DNA from: Achatina immaculata
Taxonomy: Eukaryota > Mollusca > Gastropoda > Stylommatophora > Achatinidae
DNA length: 64,000 bases
NCBI GenBank assembly: GCA_009760885.1
Contig: CM019716.1
Location: 6,295,938 to 6,359,937 of the forward strand
Direction: 5' to 3'
The notes under the pieces were generated by a model. That model saw only the letters and a list, made by a program, of their open reading frames with translations, made no database searches and was not told the origin of the DNA. This document shows, one piece after another, positions 11,542 through 23,036 of the stretch. Positions within the stretch are counted from its first letter, which is position 1. Every line of letters begins with the position of its first letter. The translations under genes and the position numbers were made by a program.

Positions 11542-12479
11542 CATATCACATAAACATACAGAAGACTGTTTTTCAAGGTTTAGGTTTAACAAATGAAAAT
11601 GTAAACTTTGGATTATGTGATTTCAGTATTGTTGAAATATTGTGATATATAGCTGTAATGATGGGACACCTGTTGGGATCTATCTTGTGACATTTGTAGT
11701 CGCTATAAAACATAAGAGATTCAGAGTGTTGAATGAACAAAATATGTCAGAAACATTTTACAGAAAAAGAAAAGGAAGCCATGAAACAAAATAAAAAGTA
11801 AAATGGCATTTCAAAGCAAGATTGACGCCAACCAGGGCGAACATAAAGAAAAGTAACAACATTTCGTTTGAAGATTACAGTCCTGGTAGATTTTTGATGT
11901 GTATGTGCAAGAACATTCAGAAGATGTCCATGGTGGGAGTGTGAGGCTAGAAACTTGAACAGCTGTCAAGGACTAAAAGAAAAAAAAAGAGAAACAATTT
12001 AAAGAAAATTGAATTCAAAAGTTATCCCATTGCCATAAATTTCAGTTCTGATTCTTTAGGCTCAGTTGATTTGAATGTAAATAGATGTATGTAGCATAAT
12101 ATGTTGTTTCTTTTCTTTTATTACAAAATGTAGGTTTGTAACCTTTGACGAGTATATCATTGTTGTACTGAGCATTGAATTTATTATTCCGTGTCTTAAT
12201 AACTCACCCCCTAGGTAGGTGAATGCTCATTTCTGTGCATATAGTATATGTTTTCTGTGAATGTTTGCTGGACTGTATCACCTTTTGAGCATGGAGATCA
12301 CCACTGAGAGCTGAATGTTTGAAAGTGACACCCCAGCTATGAAGGACTTGGACACAAACTTTAGAACTTAGGCCACTGAAAACTCTCTCAAAGATGACTG
12401 CGCATACAGAGAGCTTTTACTTATGCTTTCATAAATGGCTGTCTACTGAAACAGGAGAAAAATTACATAGTAAAGTTTA

Positions 12480-12612
12480 ATTTTTGGAATAAGATGATAT
12501 AGCAATGTTACTTGTTGGAATAAAATGACATAGCAATGTGAATTGTTGGAATAAAATGATATAACAATGTGAAATGTTGAAATAAAATGATATAACAAAG
12601 TGAATTGATGAA
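12480..12612. repeat. Minisatellite, about 30-bp unit, 4 copies
   Basis: Units read roughly GGAATAAAATGATATAGCAA followed by TGTGAATTGTT. Diverged copies. Confidence 0.8.
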
Positions 12613-13494
12613 GCAAATTTCTCAGACACTGCCAGGACAAGAACAGAGACACTATGGAGATGGCTGTGATGCATCACCACAGACTTCCTTCAAGCATTAC
12701 AAAATGTGATTATGACAATGATGAATATATTATATTTGCTGATGTGGGTGCCAACTTTCAGTCAAAAATCTGTTTTTTTTTTATCTCACGACCATTTTTA
12801 TGATGAAATCAGACTAACTAAATAAACCTTGTCCAAACTGCTCTAGTTTTATACCAGTATACCAGCATATTATGTATCTTCAGAGAAAGTTTTGGATTTC
12901 TTACAACTGTACTTTTGTCAGGGCTTTTAGTCATGAAAAATATTTCCATTTTAGACAGATAATTTTACTTTTGCAATCACAGTTATATTATACTGAATGC
13001 AATAATCAAAGTAACAGGCCAGTTTACACTGATATGTTTTCCCAAGTATTTACATCTTGTAACCTCCACATCCTCAGTATTCTGACATCCATTAATAGTG
13101 CATGAGTAGTGGTCATTTAATCATGATTGTGTTTCCTATCCCAATGTTCTGGGTCCATATATTTAGTGTGATTTTTTTTTTGCCTGTTTGATGAATATGA
13201 TACAGTTATCTAATTGTTTAGTAATTTGTCCACTCCTGCCTACATTTTCAAAATCCCTTGTCCAGACTTTAAATATTCCGTGGTAGACTTTAAATTCCAT
13301 AGAAGGCAAGAGAATTTTCAGAAAGTAGTCTGCACTCTTATTCCTTGTATATCAGCTTCCCAGGATTCACAAGTTTTGCAGTCTTTCACTCATATTTTAT
13401 TCATCACCATCAGCCTGTCATAAACTCTGCATTCTATCAGTCTAAACAGATACCAACTTCACCTAAAAAAAAATGTAGATGGTGTTCACCATTT

Positions 13495-13695
13495 ATATTT
13501 TCTATCATTTATGGTTACCAATGGGTAGACCAAGACAGAGATGGAAAGATAACATAGAAGATGATATCAAAGAAATTGGTATCATGAAATGGGGAGAGAA
13601 GATTATGAATAGAGAGGAATTGAGGCGAACTTTATCTGCAGCAGTGAGCCTGGGTCGGAAGGCTGAAGAAGAAGAAGAAGAAGAAGAGGAAAATC
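13495..13695 (+). mobile_element. LINE 3' end with GAA-repeat tail
   Basis: The peptide GRPRQRWKDNIEDDIKEIG, then WGEKIMNREELRRTLSAA, matches the C-terminal 'GRPRxRWxDNI...DREEWR' stretch common to many metazoan LINE proteins. The frame runs straight into AAGAAGAAG repeats at 13668-13690. That tail resembles the tail of the non-autonomous elements at 23037-24304 and 50753-50987. Confidence 0.65.
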
Positions 13696-13789
13696 ATTAA
13701 TGGTTCTTGATCTTTGCTGGATAAATGATTTGCCTGATTAAATGAAGTCACACATTAGCAGTGGCAAAATATCACTACAAAATCATTTT

Positions 13790-13915
13790 TATAAACACTA
13801 TTCAGTGAATGGTACACAGAATAATGTAACTACCACCAGCAAATGTAATGTACACTATTCAGTGAATGGAACACAGTATAATGTAACTACCACCAGCAAA
13901 TGTAATGTACATAAT
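13790..13915. repeat. Tandem repeat, about 57-bp unit, 2 copies
   Basis: Two nearly identical units containing ACTATTCAGTGAATGG, then ACACAG and AACTACCACCAGCAAATGTA. Confidence 0.85.
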
Positions 13916-14244
13916 AAAAATATGTGTTTTTGTCAAAGCTAGTATCATGATAAAAAACACATGAACATCAAGCAGAAGTGCTTTCTAGTGGCCACCCAGT
14001 AAACTAGGCTATAATTTCAAGTAGATTACAAGAGGTGCTGGGCCACTTTTTTTGTGTGGAAAATCAGCAGTAAATCTGATGATGGGATCTCATTTCTTGA
14101 TGTAGCAATATGGCTGTCCTCTTAAACACAGGTTTCTCCTTTGGGAAACATGGGTTCTGGCTTGGAATTACAAAACTCAAGTCTGCACATGAAGTGTGAT
14201 GATATGACTGTTATAGGGAAGCAGCCTTACTTGCTCAGTCTGGA

Positions 14245-14445
14245 AGCATGTATGTGACACATACACATGCTCTCTGTGACACATACACATGCTCACTGTG
14301 ACACATACACATGCTCACTGTGACACATACACATATGCATCCTCACTGTGACACATACACATGCTCACTGTGACACATACACATGCTCTCTGTGACATAC
14401 ACATGCTCTCTGTGACACATACACATATGCATGCTCACTGAAATG
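14245..14445. repeat. Minisatellite, 22-bp unit, about 9 copies
   Basis: Units are GTGACACATACACATGCTCA followed by CT or TCT, with some units extended by ATATGC. Confidence 0.9.
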
Positions 14446-16335
14446 CTGTAAAAATAATAAGATGCTATAAATGACAGTTTTAATGACATTTTCAGATGCA
14501 AAGGTCTACATATGGTATATATTGCAATCAGAACCAGAATGACAATGGTTGCCACTAATCATTTGACATACAGTTGTTTTCTGTATCTGGCAATGCATTT
14601 GACCAACATTAATATTAAGATCCGTTTAATCAGTTATTAACTGGCAATCATCTGCAAGACTAAGTGAGAACTGGATTTTTGAAGTGAGGCATTTGGGGAA
14701 ATATTCTTTTAATGCGGACAAAGTATTTTATTTTCTTTGACAAGGTGTCAAACAAGTCAAATGATAGAAAAGGTTTGTTTCACCATTTTCTTATAGCTCT
14801 CCTTTTAGAACATTGATTTATTGTCATCTTGACTAAGTTTGGGTGTCTCAGGTTACACTGACATTGGTCAGAAATGCCAAGCCCATTTGACTGAACTTCT
14901 TTTAATATAATGGGATCTTGCTTGAGTCACTAAGTTAACGAACACCCAGATGGTGTGGAATGATGACTGTTATGTTTATTTTATTGTTTTATTTGTTCTG
15001 TAGTCCTAGTAGAAGCCCTTTTATGACCAAAATATTGGTTTCCAACAGTTTCATTTTCTTTTATTTTAGTGAAGGGAAGAAGGTAAATGAGTATAGAAGG
15101 ATGAATTTTGTTTTGCACATCACTTATACTTTATGTTATAATGCCATGTTCAGTTTAACAATTATTAACTAATGTTAATTTTTAAAATGTATGTTCAAGT
15201 ACTTCTTTCATTGTGGCTGGTGACAGTGTTGAAGACTTGCACATCATGAGATGAAATGTCACATCCGTCATAAAGACTGCAGATGTTTGATTTCCTAAAC
15301 TTGTGCCAAGAAGATTTATGACTTTTAATTCAGCACAATTTATTCAAGCTGCATGCTCATACTGTAATGTAACAGTTTTAAAGTGGCCACGCCTTGGATA
15401 TAAATTGTTGTATCTATTTCATGTTAAATATAATGTCTGTAAAGTTATATTTAGGCAACCGTAAGGCATGTATGATGCATCAAAAGTAAAACTTTCATTT
15501 TTCTTATTTCTGTATGCTTCCTGTGAGCTAGAAGACCTGTTTAAATGTCATTGACATTTGAAATGACAAACAGTAATAAATGCCAGGTACGGCAAAGAAA
15601 TTTTGACTATTAGGCCAAATTTTCTTTCAGTTTATCAATCTGGCATAGATATATTATCATAAGAAAATAACTGAGTTGATCTTATTGATCATGTTATTTA
15701 CTAAAATTATGTGATCCTTGATGCAGATAACTGATCCTTTACTATTTGCTTCACCCATCAGAAATTGTGTTTATGTTCACTGTCACCGTGTAAAATTAAT
15801 GCATAATAATGTGAGTGAGGTCCAGCTTTATTTGCCTCTATTGCTTTATTATGTTTAGATGCGTGGCAGATGTCTCGAGGCATCTCGGCATTTCTCTAAG
15901 TCATGAATCCCTCCTAGGAAACTATGTATGAAAAAAATATTTATTTCATGAATACACTTCAGACATTCTTCCAGACAGTTTATAAACCAAGGGCCTTTGA
16001 AGAAGAAATGAACAAGCACTTGAATGTTTTGAAATTTAAAAAATGGTCACGTTTCTGTAAAAAGTTTGGTTGATGATCTGAAGCCAAGACACAAGAAGTC
16101 TGCATGTAAAATGTGAGTTTTTGTTTTCTTCATGCCAAGAACCAGCTCTTGTCTCTGTTATTTTTTTTTTTATTCATGATATTCACGGTTGTAAAGTTAG
16201 TGGATGACTTTGTTGATGATCTATCAGCTGTCATCTTCAGCTTTTTCCTGATGGTTCTGGGATGAAGATCTTCAAACACTGCATGAACTCGGACAAGGTG
16301 TGGAGGCTTTCATTTATTCTTGCAGTGCAATTAAA
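14446..16335. other. Intergenic AT-rich sequence
   Basis: No gene recognised. At 15000-15050 there is a GTAGTCCTAGTAGAAGCCC and ACCAAAATATTGG arrangement. It resembles the motif at 6022-6058 and may come from the same kind of Penelope-like element, but no protein remnant was found. Confidence 0.4.
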
Positions 16336-16339
16336 ATAT

Positions 16340-16950
16340 TAACTTCTCTGTAGACTCCAGGACATGCTTTCCACAATTACTTCTCTGTAGACTCCAGGAC
16401 ATACTTTCCACAATAACTTCTCTGTAGACTCCAGGACATACTTTCCACAATAACTTCTCTGTAGACTCCAGGACATACTTCCCACAATCTCTGTAGACTC
16501 CAGGACATACTTCCCACAATTACTTCTCTGTAGACTCCAGGACATACTTCCCACAATTACTTCTCTGTAGACTCCAGGACATACTTCCCACAATTACTTC
16601 TCTGTAGACTCCAGGACATACTTCCCACAATTACTTCTCTGTAGACTCCAGGACATACTTCCCACAATTACTTCTCTGTAGACTCCAGGACATACTTCCT
16701 ACTATAACTTCTCTGTAGACTCCAGGACATACTTCCCACAATTACTTCTCTGTAGACTCCAGGACATACTTCCTACTATAACTTCTCTGTAGACTCCAGG
16801 ACATACTTCCCACTATAACTTCTCTGTAGACTCCAGGACATACTTCCCACTATAACTTCTCTGTAGACTCCAGGACATACTTCCCACTATAACTTCTCTG
16901 TAGACTCCAGGACATACTTCCCACTATAACTTCTCTGTAGACTCCAGCAT
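16340..16950. repeat. Minisatellite, about 37-38-bp unit, about 16 copies
   Basis: Units contain ACTTCTCTGTAGACTCCAGG then ACATACTTCCCACAAT. Late units have the variant CCCACTATA in place of CCCACAATT. The ACATACTTCCCACAA segment is shared with the array at 24955-25190. Confidence 0.93.
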
Positions 16951-17284
16951 CATGGGAAATATTGTGATCCTTACTCCAGAATGCAGCAATGCAACAGCCT
17001 GTTTCTAGGACTTCAGCAGGAAGTGAGACAGATTTTAATCTGCTTTGATTCTGACTGCTCATGACCAGTGTGCTCTTCTGGCCAGCGGATCTCTTTGAGA
17101 TAAGATGGAGTTTGGCCTGCTCTAATTGACTGGTCCAAACAACTCACAGGTTCTCAAGCAGTGAGAAGTCCTCCTTGGCAGGAGGACACTGGGGCCACAC
17201 ATTGACATACTCAGACTGTGGGAAGATTGATGCACATGGCAGAAAGATCAATATTCCAAAAGATCAAGTCTGTCAATATGTGCT

Positions 17285-17350
17285 CCCAATTTACCCCTCC
17301 CCCCACTCCATCCCTAAAATTCGTTTTTTTTTTTTGGGGGGGGGGGGGGA
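17285..17350. repeat. C-, T- and G-homopolymer cluster
   Basis: Runs of C, then T (10), then G (13) occur within about 65 bp. Such tracts are prone to sequencing and assembly error. Confidence 0.8.
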
Positions 17351-17679
17351 ATGGGGATTCTCCACTGGCTGAGATCCCTTATGATAACATGTCATTGTTA
17401 TTTATTATATTGAGATGTATTTGGTTTTTTTGCCTATTTTGTTACCGTCAGCCATTTAAGTAGCTTTGGAAAAAAATAAACTAGAACAAACTTAGCATAA
17501 ATGAGCCACTTTAACAAACTTAACATAAATAAACTACAACAAAAATAAATAAACAACAACAAACATTAACATGGCAACTGTTGCAAGTTTTTGCATGATC
17601 TTGAGATTTTTGTTTCGTAGTGAAAACTAGGGAACTTTTTTTTTTCTAAATACATGGTTCAGAGTGCTTTGCTCTTGAG

Positions 17680-17902
17680 CTCAGTGATGATGACATCGGT
17701 GTTCTTGGTGAAAGATGACATGGGCTCAGTGATGATAACATCAATGTTCTTGGTGAAAGATGACATGGGCTCAGTGATGATAACATCAATGTTCTTGGTG
17801 AAAGATGACATGGGCTCAGTGATGATAACATCAATGTTCTTGGTGAAAGATGACATGAGCTCAGTGACGATAACATCGATGTTCTTGGTGAAAGGTGACA
17901 AT
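17680..17902. repeat. Minisatellite, 45-bp unit, 5 copies
   Basis: Units contain TCAGTGATGATAACATCAAT then GTTCTTGGTGAAAGATGACA. Because 45 is a multiple of 3, repeating peptides appear in several frames (for example SSFTKNIDVI on the minus strand). There is no sign that these are translated. Confidence 0.9.
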
Positions 17903-18404
17903 GACGACAGATGAAGGCTGGCACTCATAATGACTGTCGTAGCTTTTTCACCTTTCTGAGATGTGCACAAGAAAAATGAGCCAGTACCCTCTCGGCCAAC
18001 AGCAGGCAGAGCTTCCTGGCAAGCATCACCGCAATAAGGCTGAGAGATGAGAGAACGACCACCAAAATTTAGGTAAACTTACAAGTTTCGTACCCCACTT
18101 GTGTCCATGTCCACAAACCTTTTCCTTTGCCTCGTGTTCCCAAGGGTGATAGAAAAACAAAGAACTTGTATAAAGGCATTTTATGGTTGCCATATTATGT
18201 CATATCATGTATCTGTATATCCTATGTAATGCTGTTAGATGCATTTAGTAACCACAGTGTGTACAAGAGTGCTTTCAACTGTTTTTCTTATACATAAAAC
18301 GTACAGGGTAAGCTGCATGTTTAGAACGTAATAAAGTAGATCTGAAAGCAAAGATTATGTCTCTCAGTTATTACACATATTGTGTATATGTTTTTTGTGT
18401 CAAC

Positions 18405-18555
18405 TGTAAGTGTACTTGAGTGAATTTCTTTATCTACATTACTAACCTCCACATGATGTCTTGTTTCTCTGATGGCTATGTGTACTTGAGTGAATTTCTT
18501 TATCTACATTAATAACCTCCACATGATATCCTGTTTCTCTGATGGCTACTTGTAC
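18405..18555. repeat. Tandem repeat, about 69-bp unit, 2 copies
   Basis: Two near-identical units starting TGTACTTGAGTGAATTTCTT and including AACCTCCACATGAT. Confidence 0.88.
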
Positions 18556-18749
18556 TGACTATCTGGTGTATCATGTTAAGGCCATTTTCCTTAGCAATTA
18601 TGTACTGGTTCTCAGTCTAACTGATGGCTTAGTTAGATAGTGCCAGAAGCAGGTAACAAACTTTGGATGAGAAGTCAATTAACTATAAACTATCTTACAT
18701 AATATTGATCATGTACATTTATTTGGTTGCTACAAGAGCAGAGACAACT

Positions 18750-18911
18750 GTGCTAGTGTGGCACTGTGGTATATCAGGCCCAACAATCCAGAACTGATGA
18801 AGACCTCTCAGGCAGTAACAGGCTGAGTCTTGCTAAGAGAGCTAGGCACATTGTGGTCCACATGGTGGTGGAGTCTGCAAAGAAGCTTCCTTGTTGGGTC
18901 CACTCAGACTG
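18750..18911 (+). repeat. Dispersed repeat fragment next to the 40-bp satellite
   Basis: Contains CATGGTGGTGGAGTCTGC followed by AAAGAAGC at about 18859-18883. The same run occurs on the minus strand around 41500-41480, also near GATCAT/CCACAT-type sequence, so both are pieces of one dispersed family of unknown class. Low certainty about limits. Confidence 0.35.
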
Positions 18912-20947
18912 TTCAAGCTAGTCACTATAACTTACTCCCAGCTTGATGATGTTCAGGCTAGTCACTATAACTCACTCCCAGCTTGATGATGTCCAGGCTA
19001 GTCACTATAACTTACTCCCAGCTTGATGATGTCCAGGCTAGTCACTATAACTTACTCCCAGCTTGATGATGTCCAGGCTAGTCACTATAACTTACTCCCA
19101 GCTTGATGATGTCCAGGCTAGTCACTATAACTTACTCCCAGCTTGATGATGTCCAGGCTAGTCACTATAACTCACTCCCAGCTTGATGATGTCCAGGCTA
19201 GTCACTATAACTCACTCCCAGCTTGATGATGTCCAGGCTAGTCACTATAACTCACTCCCAGCTTGATGATGTCCAGGCTAGTCACTATAACTCACTCCCA
19301 GCTTGATGATGTCCAGGCTAGTCACTATAACTCACTCCCAGCTTGATGATGTCCAGGCTAGTCACTATAACTCACTCCCAGCTTGATGATGTCCAGGCTA
19401 GTCACTATAACTCACTCCCAGCTCGATGATGTTCAGGCTAGTCACTATAACTCACTCCCAGCTCGATGATGTTCAGGCTAGTCACTATAACTCACTCCCA
19501 GCTCGATGATGTTCAGGCTAGTCACTATAACTCACTCCCAGCTCGATGATGTTCAGGCTAGTCACTATAACTCACTCCCAGCTCGATGATGTTCAGGCTA
19601 GTCACTATAACTCACTCCCAGCTCGATGATGTTCAGGCTAGTCACTATAACTCACTCCCAGCTCGATGATGTTCAGGCTAGTCACTATAACTCACTCCCA
19701 GCTCGATGATGTTCAGGCTAGTCACTATAACTCACTCCCAGCTCGATGATGTTCAGGCTAGTCACTATAACTCACTCCCAGCTCGATGATGTTCAGGCTG
19801 GTCACTATAACTCACTCCCAGCTCGATGATGTTCAGGCTGGTCACTATAACTCACTCCCAGCTCGATGATGTCCAGGCTGGTCACTATAACTCACTCCCA
19901 GCTCGATGATGTCCAGGCTGGTCACTATAACTCACTCCCAGCTCGATGATGTTCAGGCTGGTCACTATAACTCACTCCCAGCTCGATGATGTTCAGGCTG
20001 GTCACTATAACTCACTCCCAGCTCGATGATGTTCAGGCTGGTCACTATAACTCACTCCCAGCTTGATGATGTCCAGGCTGGTCACTATAACTCACTCCCA
20101 GCTTGATGATGTCCAGGCTGGTCACTATAACTCACTCCCAGCTTGATGATGTCCAGGCTGGTCACTATAACTTACTCCCAGCTTGATGATGTTCAGGCTG
20201 GCCTCTATAACTCACTCCCAGCTTGATGATGTCCAGGCTGGCCACTATAACTCACTCCCAGCTTGATGATGTCCAGGCTGGCCACTATAACTGACTCCCA
20301 GCTTGATGATGTCCAGGCTGGTCACTATAACTTACTCCCAGCTTGATGATGTCCAGGCTGGTCACTATAACTTACTCCCAGCTTGATGATGTCCAGGCTG
20401 GTCACTATAACTTACTCCCAGCTTGATGATGTCCAGGCTGGTCACTATAACTCACTCCCAGCTTGATGATGTCCAGGCTAGTCACTATAACTACTCCCAG
20501 CTTGATGATGTCCAGGCTAGTCACTATAACTTACTCCCAGCTTGATGATGTCCAGGCTAGTCACTATAACTTACTCCCAGCTTGATGATGTCCAGGCTAG
20601 TCACTATAACTTACTCCCAGCTTGATGATGTCCAGGCTAGTCACTATAACTTACTCCCAGCTTGATGATGTCCAGGCTGGCCACTATAACTTACTCCCAG
20701 CTTGATGATGTCCAGGCTGGCCACTATAACTTACTCCCAGCTTGATGATGTCCAGGCTGGCCACTATAACTTACTCCCAGCTTGATGATGTCCAGGCTGG
20801 CCACTATAACTTACTCCCAGCTTGATGATGTCCAGGCTAGTCACTATAACTTACTCCCAGCTTGATGATGTCCAGGCTAGTCACTATAACTTACTCCCAG
20901 CTTGATGATGTCCAGGCTAGTCACTATAACTCACTCCCAGCTTGATG
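18912..20947. repeat. Satellite array, 40-bp unit, about 51 copies
   Basis: Unit: GTCACTATAACTCACTCCCA then GCTTGATGATGTCCAGGCTA. The period is exactly 40 except for one 39-bp unit near 20490 that lost a base. Variants are grouped in blocks. GCTTGATGATGTCC occupies the left and right thirds and GCTCGATGATGTTC the centre (about 19420-20040). CTA versus CTG before GTCACT and TTACTC versus CTCACTC also switch in blocks. This pattern suggests repeated local expansion. No reading frame is supported. Confidence 0.97.
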
Positions 20948-21049
20948 GCATCCATGCTTGTGCTTCATTACATTCACTGTCTTGTCTTCTGTCTCCCTGG
21001 ACCAAAACAGACAAGTGTCTTCATCCTCCAATCACTGTCAGCTGTAAGG

Positions 21050-21480
21050 AAGATCCTTCTCATTTCTATGGGGTTGCCTAATCAGTCAGTCGCACGTCTC
21101 TTGTGGAACTTTACCTTCCTAACAGCTCTCCTGTAGGCCTCTCGGATGTAAGCAAGATGGCCTGCTGCTGATGCATCCATTTGCAGATCATCAAGGATGT
21201 CTTGCACCCATCTTCGCCTTGGTCTTCCTCTCTTTTCCCCATTATGTGCCCTTCCAAGATGGCCTTCTCTAGATTATCATGACGTTTAATGTGTCCAAAG
21301 TATTTAAGTTTTCTCTATTTAATCCTCTTTACTAGCCGGCCTTCTTCAATATTAACCTCTTGTAGTATGGATATATTTGTTCTTTTTTTGTGTCCATGAT
21401 ATTTGGAGAGCTCTTCTGTAGCATTTACATTTAAAGGCATTTATGTGTTTCTCAGCTGTTTTGGTTGCCTACTAGACATT
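21050..21480 (-). mobile_element. LINE-B 3' fragment, antisense
   Basis: The minus strand ends with the LINE-B 3' region: GATGCATCAGCAGCAGGCCA, then a GAGAGGCCTACAGGAG-like segment and a GACTGACT tail near 21078. The upstream part includes the HINAF-like and EKKGRPAS remnants. It lies directly after the 40-bp satellite. Confidence 0.78.
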
Positions 21481-22059
21481 CAAATTTGACCATACAGCAT
21501 TTGGTGAACTCTTGACATTTTGTTCATAACAGACAGTATGGCATTACAAATATGGGCCAACACTCATACACACTGTGATGGGCAGAACTAGTGCCTGCAG
21601 CAAGAAAAGGATGGCTCTCCTACCAGAGAGAATCAAAACCATGGCTTAAAATGCCTGTGGTAACTGTCTTTACACTTCATTAATAAGAAAAAACTGACAG
21701 ACAAAGATTGATCATTTGAAAGCATGGAGAGCTATGTTCACAGTCTTAATTGTTCAGACAAAAATACTACAAATGGGAGGAAACTGGTATAAAATGACAA
21801 GGCTTGGCCAGTAATTATATTAATATGCAAATTTATAACAATCCAAGCACTTGTACATAAATCTACTGATATACTCATGATACATGTAACACACTGTAGA
21901 AATAAGCAGCAATTAATTTGTTACACAATATACAAGGTCAGACAATTAAGTAATGAGACTAATTACATTACAAAATAAAATAAACAACAGTTGAAGATAT
22001 AACCTGTATTTTATTCAAAGTAAGCCCCTTGATGATGATGACGATCTAACAAACACTAG

Positions 22060-23031
22060 AACGACCTCTGCAGTTCTTCTGTTGGCATGACCCTTAAACT
22101 TGATGTTACGGCCCTTTGGATGTCACCAGTATTGTCCAAGAAGCGTCATTTCAATAGTAACTTTAATTTTGGGAATAGAAAATAATCACAGGGAGACAAA
22201 TCTGAGGAATAGGGTGGATGGCTGAGAACACACACTTGTTTTTGGGCAAAAAAATTCCTGTACAACTACCACCTGGTGAGCCGGTGCATTATCATGAGGA
22301 AGGAAAGAACTGCCAGGTGTTGAATACTCGGGTTGGACTCGGAGAATCCTCTTCAATAGGAGTTTCAAAATATTTAAATAAACTTTGGCAGTGACAGTCT
22401 GTCCCTCTGGAATAAATTCTCTGTGAATAACTCCTTTGCTGTCACAGAAGCACACCAACATTGTCTTCACTTTCGACTTTTGAAGACGAAATTTTTTGCC
22501 TTTTGGTGATGATGATTACTTCCACTGAGCATTTTGGCGTTTAGTTGTGGGATCATAGTGGAAAATCAATGTTTCATCCTCTGCAACAATCAAATTTAAG
22601 AAATGTTTATTTCCATCACACGTTTTGATGATGTCTTTTGCGTACTCCACACGCTGATGTTTTTGGTCATCAGACAAAGAATGTGGTAGAAACTGGCAAG
22701 CAAGTTTTTTCTTCCCCAAATCTTCCACTAAAATTTTACGAATGGTCTCTCGGTTAACACCAAATTCATCTGCCATCATCCTCGCAGTCAAACAACGATC
22801 TTCTTGTATCTGTTCTCTAACTTTTGCAAAGAGTTCCTCATTACAAACAGAAAGTGGGTGTCCATGTCTAGTTGCATTTGTTTCCACATCACTTTTGAAT
22901 CATGAATACCACCTGAATATCTGTGCATGAGATAAACAATTATTCCCATAAACTTGTCGCATCAATTCAACTGTCTCAATGGCACTCTTTCGGAGTTTTA
23001 AACAGAATTTAATGTTAGCTTTTTGCTCCAT
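22060..23031 (-). pseudogene. Mariner transposase pseudogene
   Basis: The ATG is at 23031-23029. The N-terminal domain shows EQKANIKFCLKLRKSAIETV and a second helix-turn-helix region containing LTARMMADEFGVNRETIRKI. The catalytic domain shows VAEDETLIFHYDP (first Asp), FIPEGQTVTAKVY, and SSFLPHDNAPAH (second Asp). The third Asp, in PPYSSDLSPCDYF, lies in another frame around 22225-22190. Two in-frame stops (TGA near 22900, TAA at 22516) and one frameshift after the second Asp disable it. Mariners encode a protein of about 345 residues that cuts and pastes the element at TA sites. The start is supported by homology and by lying just inside the nested insertion point. Confidence 0.9.
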
Positions 23032-23036
23032 GCTGA

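Larger units (their letters stand above)
11205..13490. other. KIAA0513 3' untranslated / intergenic sequence
   Basis: AT-rich sequence after the stop codon. A canonical AATAAA lies at 11536-11541, 332 bp after the stop and plausible as a poly(A) signal. No further coding exon was recognised. The only repeat seen is the minisatellite at 12480-12612. Confidence 0.5.

Noticed and set aside
18912..20947. CRISPR-like array
   Set aside because: Units are directly adjacent with no unique spacers and the context is eukaryotic; it is a satellite.
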